A stretch of 64,000 bases of DNA from Faecalibacillus faecis (GCF_003024675.1 NZ_PYLP01000001.1:124001-188000), one strand, 5' to 3'; counted from the stretch's first letter, positions 7,723 through 16,781 are shown. Translations and numbers: made by a program. Notes: generated by a model not told the origin, from the sequence alone.

Positions 7723-9488
7723 TGTTTTTTATTCATAATAACAGGAATAATCATTGGATTTCTTTTTGTCTTACGATAAAAATATTGAGACAATACATCA
7801 CGTGTTGTATTTTTAATTTCACCAAAAGTTGTCTTACCTGCAAGTAATTGACTTAAAGCTTGACCAACAAGATTTTCTGCTTCACGAATCATAGGAAAAC
7901 TATCTTTCATATAAACAAAACCACGAGAAATAATAACTGGTTTGGCAAGAAGTTTTCCTTCATGAGAATCCATAGAAATTAATACGGAAACCATTCCATC
8001 TTCTGATAAAATTTGACGATCTCTTAAAACCGCTGTTGATAAACCAGATAAATCATTTCCATCAACATAAATATCATCGACATGGATTCTTGGTCCTAAA
8101 CGGGCTGTTCCTTTATTTAAAAGAATGGTATCTCCATTACTTAAAACAAAGGAATTTTCTTTAGGAATACCTACTTCTTCAGCAAGTTCCGCATGAATCT
8201 TCAACATACGATATTCTCCATGTACTGGGAAGAAATATTTTGGTTTTGTAAGTAACATCATTAATTTTTGTTCTTCTTGACTCGCATGTCCTGAAGTATG
8301 AAGGTTGTTGAAAGCAGTATTAACTAATACTTTAGCACCTGCTCTAAATAAACGATTAACAACAACATTAATACTTGAAGCATTTCCTGGAATTGGACTT
8401 GATGAAAAAACAACAGTATCTCCCGGTTTAATTTTAACGAATTTATGTGTTCCATTAGCGATACGACTTAAGGCTGCTAAAGCTTCGCCTTGACTTCCCG
8501 TACATAAAATCAAAATTTCATTATCAGGAAGTTTCTTTGCTTCATTATTACTAATAAAGAAAGAATCAGGCGCTTTGATATAACCCATTTGACGTGATAC
8601 TTGGATATTGTTTTCCATAGAACGTCCAAATACTAAAATTTTACGATTAAACTTAACAGCAGCCTCTACAATTTGTTGAACACGATGGACGTTAGAGGCA
8701 AAGGTTGCTACAATTAAACGACCTTCTGTTTTTCTAAATTCTTCTTGAACAGCGTAAGCTACTTGTTTTTCACTTTTAGAGAAAGTAGGGACTTCCGCAT
8801 TTGTTGAATCACTTAATAATAAAGTAACACCTGTTTCTCCTAAAAAAGACATCTTTTGAAAATCTGCTGGTTCTCCAACAGGAGTTAAATCAAATTTGAA
8901 ATCTCCAGTAGAAACAATGCGTCCATTAGGAGAATTAATAATAATTCCTAAACTTTCTGGAATAGAATGGTTGGTTTTAAAGAAACCAATATTAAAATAT
9001 TTTGTTTTAATTTGATATTCGTCGTCAATACGAATTAAATGTGTTGCATTTGTTAGACGTTTTTCTTCAAGCTTTCTTGTAATCATGGCGCAAGCTAAAG
9101 GAGAAGCATAAATAAATGGAATCTTTACAACTTGTAATAAGAAAGGAATTCCACCAATATGATCTTCATGACCATGAGTAATTAATAATCCTCTGATTTT
9201 GTGTTCATTTCTTTTTAAATAACTATAATCAGGGATGACATAATCAATTCCTGGTAATCCTTCTTCAGCAAATTTAACACCTGCATCAATGATAATAATT
9301 TCATTATCATGTTCTACACAATACATATTTTTACCAATTTCATTTAAACCACCAAGAGCATAAACCCTTGTGTCTTGACTTCTATTATGTTTAACAGGTT
9401 TATGAGGTTTATGTGTTGTGTTTTTGCGTTGATGATATTTGTTTGTTTTATTGCCACGCGTTTTATTATAATTTGGCTTTTCTTGCAT
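7719..9488 (-). CDS. rnj: Ribonuclease J
   Basis: This 589-residue beta-lactamase-fold/beta-CASP RNase processes and degrades RNA (endonuclease and 5'-3' exonuclease). The metal motif HGHEDHIGG, a DAGV segment and the FPVHGEYRML region are intact. The N-terminus has about 40 extra residues rich in Lys, His, Thr and Asn, which could contact RNA. The ATG at 9488 has an AAGGAGG site. A single RNase J is visible here; whether it is J1 or J2 cannot be told. Confidence 0.93.
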   Translation of the reverse strand: MQEKPNYNKTRGNKTNKYHQRKNTTHKPHKPVKHNRSQDTRVYALGGLNEIGKNMYCVEHDNEIIIIDAGVKFAEEGLPGIDYVIPDYSYLKRNEHKIRGLLITHGHEDHIGGIPFLLQVVKIPFIYASPLACAMITRKLEEKRLTNATHLIRIDDEYQIKTKYFNIGFFKTNHSIPESLGIIINSPNGRIVSTGDFKFDLTPVGEPADFQKMSFLGETGVTLLLSDSTNAEVPTFSKSEKQVAYAVQEEFRKTEGRLIVATFASNVHRVQQIVEAAVKFNRKILVFGRSMENNIQVSRQMGYIKAPDSFFISNNEAKKLPDNEILILCTGSQGEALAALSRIANGTHKFVKIKPGDTVVFSSSPIPGNASSINVVVNRLFRAGAKVLVNTAFNNLHTSGHASQEEQKLMMLLTKPKYFFPVHGEYRMLKIHAELAEEVGIPKENSFVLSNGDTILLNKGTARLGPRIHVDDIYVDGNDLSGLSTAVLRDRQILSEDGMVSVLISMDSHEGKLLAKPVIISRGFVYMKDSFPMIREAENLVGQALSQLLAGKTTFGEIKNTTRDVLSQYFYRKTKRNPMIIPVIMNKKQ

Positions 9489-9584
9489 ATTTTTCCTCCT
9501 TGTTTTTTTGTTTTATTATAACATACACTTAAAATGTATTATAGACTATCAAAAGAAAAAAAGTCAAATGAATTATACCCTAAT

Positions 9585-9610
9585 AAAAAAGATTCTCGAA
9601 TGAGAATCTA
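9585..9610 (-). terminator. Terminator of the degV-like gene
   Basis: AGATTCTCATT/GAATGAGAATCT-type stem followed, reading leftward, by TTTTTTATT; it overlaps the stop of the upstream gene. Confidence 0.75.
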
Positions 9611-10465
9611 AATTTTTTTACATATAGCGATTGCTAGTGAATGAGGTCCAATATGACATGAAACACTTAAAGAAAGTGGATCACAAATAATCTCTTCACC
9701 TGGATACATTTCTTCAAGCTCTTTCTTTAAAGCAAGAGCAGGTTCTTGATCATAAGTGTAAGCAACACAGATATGGACATTATGATAATCATTACCAAAG
9801 CGTTCTTCAATATCTTTAGCGATCGCTTCTTTCATGATTTTTGTACCTTTTGCCATCGTTCTTGTTTTCGCAAAAGAATCTAATTTTTCTCCTTGAATTT
9901 GTAAGATAGGTTTAATCTTTAACATTCCTCCAAGAAGGGCAACTGCAGGAGTAATACGTCCACCTTTTTTTAAGTAATCAAGTGTATTTACTGTAATATA
10001 AATAGAAGCATTTAATTTATTTTCAGTTAAAATATCATAGATTTCTTGTCCGCTTTTACCTTCGTCAGCCATTCTTTTAGCATCAATAACATCATATTTT
10101 TGAGTGACGGAAATACGTTGACTATCAACCACAAAAACACGGTTGTCATATTCTTGGGCCAGCATACAAGCAGTTTGACATGAACCACTTAATCCACTAG
10201 ACATTGGAATATGAACGATTTCATCATAATCTTTTAAGATTTGATCCCATAATTCTTTCACATTTCCTACAACAGGTTGTGAAGTGAAAATTTCAGCTCC
10301 TGAAATTTGTTTTTCAAAAAACTCCTCTTGAGTTAAATTGATATCTTCATAATATGTTTGATCATCAATAGTAAAAGGCATCGGTAAAACAAAAATCCCA
10401 AGTTCTTTTGCTTCTTCTTGACGTATACCAGCGTTACTATCAGTCACGATTGCGACTTTTTTCAT
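9608..10465 (-). CDS. DegV family fatty-acid-binding protein
   Basis: This 285-residue DegV-fold protein starts with the family signature VAIVTDSNAGI and contains the conserved HIPMSSGLSGSCQTA block (around residues 85-99) and the KKGGRI motif near 165. Related proteins such as FakB bind fatty acids for phosphorylation by FakA. No fakA homologue is adjacent, so the substrate role is inferred from family only. It is a monocistronic leftward gene. Confidence 0.88.
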   Translation of the reverse strand: MKKVAIVTDSNAGIRQEEAKELGIFVLPMPFTIDDQTYYEDINLTQEEFFEKQISGAEIFTSQPVVGNVKELWDQILKDYDEIVHIPMSSGLSGSCQTACMLAQEYDNRVFVVDSQRISVTQKYDVIDAKRMADEGKSGQEIYDILTENKLNASIYITVNTLDYLKKGGRITPAVALLGGMLKIKPILQIQGEKLDSFAKTRTMAKGTKIMKEAIAKDIEERFGNDYHNVHICVAYTYDQEPALALKKELEEMYPGEEIICDPLSLSVSCHIGPHSLAIAICKKI

Positions 10466-10592
10466 AACATCACTCCGTTTCTAGTCTAATTACAAAGACA
10501 TCATAACAGTTATAGAGATAAAATTCAAATATTATAAGCATATCCCTTGTAAAAAAAAGGAGTTTTGGCATAATATACATGAGGTGAAAAGA

Positions 10593-10898
10593 ATGAAAAT
10601 TATTAATAGTACACAATTTGATGAAGTAACATCAGAAGGAATTGTTGTTGTTGATTTTTTTGCAAATTGGTGTGGACCTTGTAAAATGTTAGCACCTGTT
10701 TTAGAAGAAATGGCAGACGAATATAAACAAGTAAAATTTGTAAAAGTAGATGTAGATCAAGATGTTGATTTAGCACGAAGATATGGAATCCAATCAATTC
10801 CAAACGTTATTTTCTTTAAAGATGGTAAAGCCGTTGATCAATTAGTTGGATTCGCGGGAAAAGATGGCGTTTTAGAAAAATTGAATCCTTTATTATAA
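10593..10898 (+). CDS. trxA: Thioredoxin
   Basis: A 101-residue thioredoxin with the redox motif WCGPCK (about residues 26-31) and the cis-proline segment SIPNV. It keeps cytoplasmic protein thiols reduced. The GAGGTG at 10581 is spaced for the ATG at 10593, so a GTG at 10584 is part of the Shine-Dalgarno rather than the start. A HAD phosphatase follows 23 bases later, possibly co-transcribed. Confidence 0.95.
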   Translation: MKIINSTQFDEVTSEGIVVVDFFANWCGPCKMLAPVLEEMADEYKQVKFVKVDVDQDVDLARRYGIQSIPNVIFFKDGKAVDQLVGFAGKDGVLEKLNPLL

Positions 10899-10921
10899 TA
10901 GTATCAAGCCTATTTTCTTCA

Positions 10922-11512
10922 ATGATAAAAAATATAGTTTTAGATATGGGGAATGTTTGTTGTAAGTGGGATGTTGATTATATTTCTTCTAAACTTACAA
11001 CAAACAAAGAAGATCAAGAATTTTTAATCAAATATCTTTTTCAAAGTCCACAATGGCTACAATTAGATAAAGGAAGTATTTCTTTAAAAGAAGCTAAACA
11101 ACAATTATTAGAGAGTGTTTCAAAAGAAAAAAGAGAATTGATAGAATATGGTTTTGAACATTGGTTTGAGTATTTTGAACAATTTGATGAAATGGAAGAG
11201 TTTATTAAGGAATATAAACAAAAAGGATACCATTTCTATTTATTATCCAACTGTTCTTTACAATTCAATCAATATTATCAAACCAAATCAATTTTTCAAC
11301 ATTTAGAAGGTCTTTACATTTCAGCGGCACATCAAAAAATAAAACCGAATTTAGATATTTTTGAAGATTTCTTAAAAGAATATCATCTTCAAGCAAACGA
11401 ATGTTTCTTTGTGGATGATTTAAAAGAAAATGTTGAAGGCGCAAAAAAAATCGGAATGCAAGGACTTGTTTATCATGGAAATGTTCAAGAATTGAAACAG
11501 TTGATAAAGTAA
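10922..11512 (+). CDS. HAD family hydrolase, YihX-like
   Basis: This 196-residue HAD protein begins with IVLDMGNVCCKWD, where the motif I pattern DxGNV is that of the YihX/epoxide-hydrolase-like subgroup (sugar-phosphate phosphatases). Motif II is LLSNCS and the motif IV region is FFVDDLKENVEGA. The length fits. The likely activity is phosphomonoester hydrolysis on a small metabolite; the substrate is unknown. It lies directly after trxA and ends in a strong terminator. Confidence 0.85.
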   Translation: MIKNIVLDMGNVCCKWDVDYISSKLTTNKEDQEFLIKYLFQSPQWLQLDKGSISLKEAKQQLLESVSKEKRELIEYGFEHWFEYFEQFDEMEEFIKEYKQKGYHFYLLSNCSLQFNQYYQTKSIFQHLEGLYISAAHQKIKPNLDIFEDFLKEYHLQANECFFVDDLKENVEGAKKIGMQGLVYHGNVQELKQLIK

Positions 11513-11515
11513 AGT

Positions 11516-11556
11516 GTGGTATTTATCAAAAATGATGATAAATACCATACTTTTTT
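11516..11556 (+). terminator. Terminator after the HAD gene
   Basis: GGTATTTATCA and TGATAAATACC form an 11-bp stem followed by TTTTTT. Confidence 0.85.
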
Positions 11557-11625
11557 CTTTACCAATGTAGAAAATGTGGTAGAATAGGTCCTGAAATGTC
11601 GAAATAGACGAGGGAGAGATATGTT

Positions 11626-13062
11626 GTGGAAAAAATGAAAAAATGGTATAAAAGCCATCAAAAACCGGCATTAATTGGTACAATTACAATTTTATTATTA
11701 TTAATAGGATATCTTGCTGGAAGAATTTATTTTAATGATAAGTTTTTAAAGGGTACAGTCATTAATGATTGTTCAGTTGAAACGTTATCATTAAAACAAG
11801 CAAATCAAAAATTAGAAAAGCAAGTTTCTTCAAAATCATTAACACTTGTTTTTAATGATGGACAAAGTGAAGTCTTACAAGCTAATCAATTAGGGATAAG
11901 TTATAATGAAAAGAATTCATTACAAAAAGTCCTGGATCAACAAAATAAATGGTTATGGTTTACAGGTTTCTTTAGCCAAAATAAACAAACATTGACAGAT
12001 TTAATTAATGTAAATGATGAAAGCTTAAGCCAAGGAATTCAATCATTAGAACATGCTCAAGCAGATAAACAAGTAGATCCAACCGATGCTTATCTTCAAT
12101 ACCAAGATAAACAATTTAGTATCGTCAAAGAAACATTAGGATCAAAATTTAATAATGAACAATTAATAAATAATATTAAAGTTTATATTAGTGAAGGAAA
12201 AACTTCTTTAGATCTTACAAAATCAAAAAGTTATGTTTTACCAACAGTTTATGAAGATGATCAAGATTTAAAAAACCATTTAGAGGCTGCTAACCAATAC
12301 TGTTTATCTTCTATTCATTATACAACCCCTAAAGGAAAAGAAATTACTTTAGATGGTAGTGAAACTATGAATTGGCTTACTAAAAATGATGATGGAACAT
12401 ATACAAAAGATGAAAGTACATTTAAAAGTAAATTAAATGAATTCGTTAAAAGTCTTGCAAGTCAATACAATTCCATTGGTTCATCAAGAACTTTTACTGG
12501 ACAAGATGGACAAAGTCATACCGTCAGTGGTGGTACATATGGTTTTAGAGTTTCACAAGATAAAGAAGTCAGTGCATTATTTGCTTTAATGAGTGAAAAT
12601 AAAAGTGAAGAAAGTCGTGTTCCTGAACATACTGGACAACTTCCAAGTGAAGGTAATGGGGGACTTGGTTCAAGTTATATTGAAGTAAATATTACTAAAC
12701 AACATTTATGGCTTGTTAAAGATGGTTCTGTTGTTTTAGAATCAGATTTTGTCAGTGGTAAAGAAAGTGATTCTTCAAGACTTACACCAAATGGAACTTA
12801 TTATATATATAATAAGGAAAGAAATCGTGTGTTAAGAGGAACTAAACAAGCAAATGGTAAATATGAATATGAATCACCTGTTTCTTATTGGATGCCTTTT
12901 AATAAAGGAATCGGTTTCCATGATGCTTCATGGCGTAGTACATTTGGTGGAGATATTTATATTAATAGTGGATCTCATGGATGTATCAACTTACCAACAA
13001 GTTTTGCAGGTTCGCTATACTCACAAATCTATGTTAATTTACCAGTTGTTGTTTATCGATAA
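11626..13062 (+). CDS. Membrane-anchored L,D-transpeptidase (YkuD) with peptidoglycan-binding domain
   Basis: This 478-residue protein has a cytoplasmic basic start, one membrane helix (about residues 15-33), a long central region like the PG_binding_4 domain, and a C-terminal YkuD domain. The catalytic motif is visible as GIGFHDASW then SHGCINLP near residues 463-470, with the active cysteine in SHGC. It likely makes 3-3 crosslinks or attaches proteins to the wall outside the membrane. The GTG at 11626 has an AGGGAG site 9 bases upstream; the ATG at 11635 is the alternative. Confidence 0.92.
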   Translation: MEKMKKWYKSHQKPALIGTITILLLLIGYLAGRIYFNDKFLKGTVINDCSVETLSLKQANQKLEKQVSSKSLTLVFNDGQSEVLQANQLGISYNEKNSLQKVLDQQNKWLWFTGFFSQNKQTLTDLINVNDESLSQGIQSLEHAQADKQVDPTDAYLQYQDKQFSIVKETLGSKFNNEQLINNIKVYISEGKTSLDLTKSKSYVLPTVYEDDQDLKNHLEAANQYCLSSIHYTTPKGKEITLDGSETMNWLTKNDDGTYTKDESTFKSKLNEFVKSLASQYNSIGSSRTFTGQDGQSHTVSGGTYGFRVSQDKEVSALFALMSENKSEESRVPEHTGQLPSEGNGGLGSSYIEVNITKQHLWLVKDGSVVLESDFVSGKESDSSRLTPNGTYYIYNKERNRVLRGTKQANGKYEYESPVSYWMPFNKGIGFHDASWRSTFGGDIYINSGSHGCINLPTSFAGSLYSQIYVNLPVVVYR

Positions 13063-13094
13063 AAAAAGAGAGATTGCTAAGCAATCTCCTTTTT
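13061..13094. terminator. Bidirectional terminator between the transpeptidase and csp
   Basis: GAGATTGC and GCAATCTC pair around TAA, flanked by A and T runs, between two convergent genes. Confidence 0.85.
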
Positions 13095-13105
13095 AATGGA
13101 TTATG

Positions 13106-13306
13106 TTATTTTACAACAACGTTTTGAGCTTGAGGACCACGATCAGTTTCAGTTACATCGTAATCAACAGTTTGTCCTTCTTCTAAAGATTTGTATCCAT
13201 CAGCTTGAATAGCAGAGAAGTGAACGAAAATATCTTTTCCTTCTTCACTAGTAATGAATCCAAATCCTTTTTCAGCGTTAAACCATTTAACTTTTCCTAC
13301 AGCCAT
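13106..13306 (-). CDS. csp: Cold-shock protein (CspA family)
   Basis: A 66-residue OB-fold RNA chaperone with both RNA-binding motifs, KGFGFI and DIFVHFSAI. The true start [14 protein letters not shown] is at 13306, with an AGGAGGTA Shine-Dalgarno; the longer open frame upstream is untranslated leader. A promoter about 135 bases upstream gives the long 5' UTR typical of cold-inducible csp mRNAs, so regulation at the RNA level is likely. Confidence 0.96.
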   Translation of the reverse strand: MAVGKVKWFNAEKGFGFITSEEGKDIFVHFSAIQADGYKSLEEGQTVDYDVTETDRGPQAQNVVVK

Positions 13307-13446
13307 GTCTGTACCTCCTAATAAAATTACAAATGAAAATACTCTATGTATAAAATCGCAAATATGAGATTGTGTACATAAAGTGAAATACAACTTCCTT
13401 CATATTTGTGATATTTTAGAAAATTATATAAAACCTTTGCATATCT

Positions 13447-13476
13447 ATTATATCATCACAAAAAATATTTTGTAAA
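13447..13476 (-). promoter_or_regulatory. Promoter of csp giving a long 5' leader
   Basis: Reading leftward, TTTACA (13476-13471) and TATAAT (13452-13447) are separated by 18 bases. Transcription from about 13440 would produce a leader of roughly 134 nt before the csp start. Confidence 0.6.
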
Positions 13477-13528
13477 CATTTTCATTTTATTTTTTTAATG
13501 ATAAAATAGAAAGAAAGGAGGGTAAAAA

Positions 13529-13870
13529 ATGCCTTATATTTCATTTAAAACAAATCACAAATTAACACTTAGACAAGAAAATATGATTAAAGAAAAATCA
13601 GGGGAATTAATTTCTCTTATTCCGGGAAAATCAGAGAAAGCATTAATGATTCATATGGAAGATGATCAAATTATGTATTTTAAAGGAGAAGAATTAACAT
13701 GCATGATGATTGAAATCAATCTCTATCGAAATGCTGAATTTGAAGATAAGAAAAAACTTACAGAAGCAATGATTCAAATGATTCATGAAACAACAAAAAT
13801 TGATCCAAATAATATTTACGTGATTTTCCACGAATTTGACCATTGGGGACTCAATCAAACATTAATTTAA
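13529..13870 (+). CDS. MIF-like tautomerase
   Basis: This 113-residue protein matches the macrophage migration inhibitory factor family in length and pattern. The catalytic Pro follows the initiator Met (MPYISFKTN). A central IMYFKGEEL segment aligns with MIF's LMAFGG region, and the NNIYVIFHEFDHWGLN end aligns with the YINYYDM..VGWNN end of MIF. It probably catalyses keto-enol tautomerisation of phenylpyruvate-like substrates in the cytoplasm; no signal peptide is seen. The RBS AAAGGAGG is strong. It stands alone, with no metabolic neighbours to hint at a substrate. Confidence 0.82.
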   Translation: MPYISFKTNHKLTLRQENMIKEKSGELISLIPGKSEKALMIHMEDDQIMYFKGEELTCMMIEINLYRNAEFEDKKKLTEAMIQMIHETTKIDPNNIYVIFHEFDHWGLNQTLI

Positions 13871-13902
13871 AATGAGAGCAATTTTTTATTGCTCTCATTT
13901 GC
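13871..13902. terminator. Bidirectional terminator
   Basis: AATGAGAGCAA and TTGCTCTCATT form an 11-bp stem around a T-rich loop, between the tautomerase and the convergent esterase gene. Confidence 0.8.
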
Positions 13903-14722
13903 TTACATGTCCACTATTTAAACCTTCATCCTTTTTATTTAAAGGAAGCCAATCAAGTATTTTTAAAATATAACGATCCCAGAAATCCCATTCATGATTA
14001 CCTGGACCTTCTTCATAAGTAAGATCTATTTTTTCTTTAAGTAAATAATTACGATACTTACGATTTGTTTCAAGTAAAAAGTCATCGATACCAATGCACA
14101 TATACATTTTAGGAAGTTGATCGTGAGGGATTTTCTTCACTAAAGCATAATAATCTTTATCACTTCCTTGAAGTTTTGAAATATCACCAAATAAACTTTC
14201 ATAATATTTTTTAGCGTCAACACCTTGAATAATTGGTGGTTTACAATTGACCCAATCTTCTAACATTAAAGCGCTAGAAAGACCGGCAATATATCCAAAT
14301 GTTTGATAATATTTTAAACCATTAACAATGGCTCCATAACCACCCATCGAAAGACCTGCAATAAAAGTATCTTCTTTTTTATGAGAAAGAGGGAACATTG
14401 CTCTAGTCATTTCTACAAGTTCTTCGCCAATAAATTGACTATAGTGATTATGGGGATGTTCTTGATCGACATAGAACATATTTTCACCACTAGGCATCAC
14501 TACACATAAACCTCTTTCATTCGCAAAACGTTGAATGCGTGTTCCATAAAGCCAATCATTTTGATCACCAAAAATCCCGTGAAGTAAATAAAGTGTCTTA
14601 TATTCTTTTCTTTTTGTATACGTCATACTTTCCATGTCTAAGGTATCAACGGGTAAAACCACCGTAACATCAACTGTACGAAGTAATGCTTTTGATAAAT
14701 AATTTAATTGAATAACAGCCAT
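13895..14722 (-). CDS. Alpha/beta-hydrolase esterase (esterase D/tributyrin esterase-like)
   Basis: This 275-residue esterase has the nucleophile elbow GLSMGGYG (about residues 125-132), the LLHGIFGDQNDW oxyanion-side motif near 48-59 and a late histidine in GNHEWDFWD. No signal peptide is present, so it is cytoplasmic. It likely cleaves short-chain acyl esters. It starts 2 bases after a methyltransferase gene, so the pair is an operon. A second esterase of the same broad fold lies at 30230. Confidence 0.87.
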   Translation of the reverse strand: MAVIQLNYLSKALLRTVDVTVVLPVDTLDMESMTYTKRKEYKTLYLLHGIFGDQNDWLYGTRIQRFANERGLCVVMPSGENMFYVDQEHPHNHYSQFIGEELVEMTRAMFPLSHKKEDTFIAGLSMGGYGAIVNGLKYYQTFGYIAGLSSALMLEDWVNCKPPIIQGVDAKKYYESLFGDISKLQGSDKDYYALVKKIPHDQLPKMYMCIGIDDFLLETNRKYRNYLLKEKIDLTYEEGPGNHEWDFWDRYILKILDWLPLNKKDEGLNSGHVSK

Positions 14723-14724
14723 AA

Positions 14725-15492
14725 CTATACCTTCCTTAATATATCTAATGTATGAGAACTTGCTCCAATAAGATCTTGTCTTTCACAAGTTGATAAATGA
14801 TATTGCATAAAGAGTTCAAAAGTTTCATCATCCATCTTGTTTAAAATAGGGCGCATGTAATCTGCCGGCCCATCAGCCGCAATAATTTTAATTCTTTCCA
14901 AATTTAAATCTTTATTCAGTTTTTCGATCAATTCTAGACGTACATAACTATAAAGATCATCAATATTTGTTTGGGTTTGGAAATTTTTATCAATCTTACC
15001 ATTTTTTAAAGCTTCTTTAATATGTCCATCTCTAAAACCATGAACTAAAACGCTGTAATCATTCATGACATAAGCAACAAGAATGATACCACCGGTTTTA
15101 GTTACACGTTTTGCTTCTGATAAAGCTTTTAATTTATCTTCATAACTAAATAAATGATACATTGGACCAAATAAAAGAGTGACATCAAAAGTTTCATCTT
15201 GATATCTTGATAAATCTAAAGCTGTTCCTTGATAAGCTTTGACATTACTTTTTTTAGCTTTCAACATACCTAAATTATATTTAACAAGTTCGATGGCGTC
15301 GACTTCATAGCCTTCTTGACTTAAGGATACAGAATACCTTCCTGTTCCAGCCCCAATATCTAAAAGACGATCTCCGGGTTTTAAATAATCATGAATATAT
15401 TTCATTGATGTACGATATTCAACTTGGCCATGTTTTCTCGTTAGACGTTTATCTTCACAAAACTTTCCATAATAATTTTCTAATTCGTTCAT
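14725..15492 (-). CDS. Class I SAM-dependent methyltransferase
   Basis: A 255-residue protein with the SAM-binding motif LLDIGAGTGRYSVSL (about residues 40-54), the acidic residue at the end of strand 2 (VDAIEL) and the motif IV region DVTLLFGPMYHL. It belongs to the broad Methyltransf_11/25 group; the substrate (small molecule more likely than RNA) is unknown. It is the first gene of a two-gene leftward operon with an esterase. Confidence 0.85.
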   Translation of the reverse strand: MNELENYYGKFCEDKRLTRKHGQVEYRTSMKYIHDYLKPGDRLLDIGAGTGRYSVSLSQEGYEVDAIELVKYNLGMLKAKKSNVKAYQGTALDLSRYQDETFDVTLLFGPMYHLFSYEDKLKALSEAKRVTKTGGIILVAYVMNDYSVLVHGFRDGHIKEALKNGKIDKNFQTQTNIDDLYSYVRLELIEKLNKDLNLERIKIIAADGPADYMRPILNKMDDETFELFMQYHLSTCERQDLIGASSHTLDILRKV

Positions 15493-15572
15493 ATACTTAT
15501 CCTTTTCTTTTATATTCTTCTTTATTGTATAATAATTTCTAGAAAGAATGTAGATATTTTTATAAAAAATGC

Positions 15573-15601
15573 TTTACAAAGTCTTTGAAATAGTGTAGAT
15601 T
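15573..15601 (+). promoter_or_regulatory. Promoter of the tRNA-His pair
   Basis: TTTACA (15573-15578) and TAGATT (15596-15601) have 17-base spacing and lie about 20 bases before the first tRNA. Confidence 0.55.
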
Positions 15602-15619
15602 ATTATATGCAGTTGATAC

Positions 15620-15696
15620 GGCGGACGTGGCGAAGTGGTTAACGCACCGGATTGTGGCTCCGGCATTCGTGAGTTCGATTCTCATCGTCCGCCCCA
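15620..15696 (+). tRNA. tRNA-His (GTG anticodon), first copy
   Basis: The cloverleaf folds fully. Acceptor GCGGACG pairs with CGTCCGC, the anticodon stem is CCGGA/TCCGG with loop TTGTGGC, and the T loop is TTCGATT. The extra G(-1) specific to tRNA-His is genome-encoded and faces C73, and CCA is encoded. Confidence 0.97.
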
Positions 15697-15723
15697 TATT
15701 TTAACTGTTTTATATAGATACTT

Positions 15724-15800
15724 GGCGGACGTGGCGAAGTGGTTAACGCACCGGATTGTGGCTCCGGCATTCGTGAGTTCGATTCTCATCGTCCGCCCCA
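15724..15800 (+). tRNA. tRNA-His (GTG anticodon), second copy
   Basis: This copy is identical over all 77 bases to the tRNA at 15620, with encoded G(-1) and CCA. The two are separated by 27 bases and probably co-transcribed. A T-rich tract follows directly after CCA. Confidence 0.97.
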
Positions 15801-15848
15801 TTTTTATGAAGTCTTGATGAAGGCTTTTTTTGTTTATAGGGGAGAAAT

Positions 15849-16310
15849 ATGATTAAATTAGTACAACCTCAAATTGAAGAATTAAAATACCGTAAAAAGC
15901 TCTTAAAAGATCCTCAAACCATGGCCTTTAATAAAAACAATGGGGGAACTGTTGATTTCAATGAAAAAATCTGGCAACCTTGGTATGCTTTATGGATGAA
16001 TGATGCTAAATATTACTATGCCTATATTTATGATGATATTTTAAAAAAATATATTGGAGAAGTTTCTTACTATTTTGAAGAAGAATATCGTGAGTATGTT
16101 CTTAATATTATTGTTGAAGCTAAATATCGTCATTTAGGTAAAGGAAAAGAAGCTTTAGAACTTTTATGTCAACAAGCTAAAGAAAATGGTCTTCGCTTTT
16201 TATGTGATGATATTGAAATAAATAATCCAGCTAAAAATCTTTTTCTTGATTTAGGCTTTAAAGAAGTTTGGGCAAGAGAAAATATTACAATGTTGAAAAA
16301 ACGTCTTTAG
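15849..16310 (+). CDS. GNAT family N-acetyltransferase
   Basis: A 153-residue GNAT protein. The core strands IGEVSYYFEE, then LNIIVEAKYRHLGKGKEAL contain the acetyl-CoA-binding motif A (RHLGKGKEA). The C-terminal NPAKNLFLDLGFKEV is the usual motif B. The acceptor substrate is unknown. It has a GGGGAGAAAT site and a terminator, and stands as a single gene after the tRNAs. Confidence 0.85.
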   Translation: MIKLVQPQIEELKYRKKLLKDPQTMAFNKNNGGTVDFNEKIWQPWYALWMNDAKYYYAYIYDDILKKYIGEVSYYFEEEYREYVLNIIVEAKYRHLGKGKEALELLCQQAKENGLRFLCDDIEINNPAKNLFLDLGFKEVWARENITMLKKRL

Positions 16311-16331
16311 AACCATTTTGGTTCTTTTTTT
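16309..16331 (+). terminator. Terminator of the GNAT gene
   Basis: AGAACCA and TGGTTCT pair closely and are followed by seven T residues. Confidence 0.8.
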
Positions 16332-16385
16332 CACAAGATTTACACATTTCTTTTATATACTTAAATAAAGGAAGGGTGAAGTCTT

Positions 16386-16778
16386 ATGAAAAAAAAGCTA
16401 GGCATGTATTTGATTTGTCTTATTTATATTTTTGAATTAATTTATACAATGAGTGCCATGTATTTTAATAGTTTTATGGTAACACATAAAATAGAAATCT
16501 TTGAAAATATTTATCAAATTGCTTATTGTATGATTTTTATTGTAGGAATTCTTTATATCTTGTTGCTTATTTATAAAGTAGGGCATCATGAAAGTATTGA
16601 TCTAAAGAAAAATACAGGTTTATTATTTGGAATCGTTTTTATGGATCTTGTATTATATGGCTTTTTTATTATTCCTATGTTAGTAAGTTCACCTGCTATG
16701 AAAATGGTTTGTATTTGTTTTTTAGTTCATTTACTTGTTTATATTAAAGAGAAACAATTATTTGTTTTAGAAAAATAA
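16386..16778 (+). CDS. Small four-helix membrane protein, unknown
   Basis: This 130-residue protein shows four hydrophobic segments (about residues 7-27, 42-64, 81-100 and 104-122) with short loops and no recognised domain. It has a GGAAGGGTGA site and is followed by a strong terminator, so it is a single-gene unit. I do not recognise the family. Confidence 0.7.
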   Translation: MKKKLGMYLICLIYIFELIYTMSAMYFNSFMVTHKIEIFENIYQIAYCMIFIVGILYILLLIYKVGHHESIDLKKNTGLLFGIVFMDLVLYGFFIIPMLVSSPAMKMVCICFLVHLLVYIKEKQLFVLEK

Positions 16779-16781
16779 TTT

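Noticed and set aside
15635-15817. 60-codon frame across the two tRNA genes
   Set aside because: It lies entirely over the tRNA-His sequences and their spacer; the repeated tRNA explains it.
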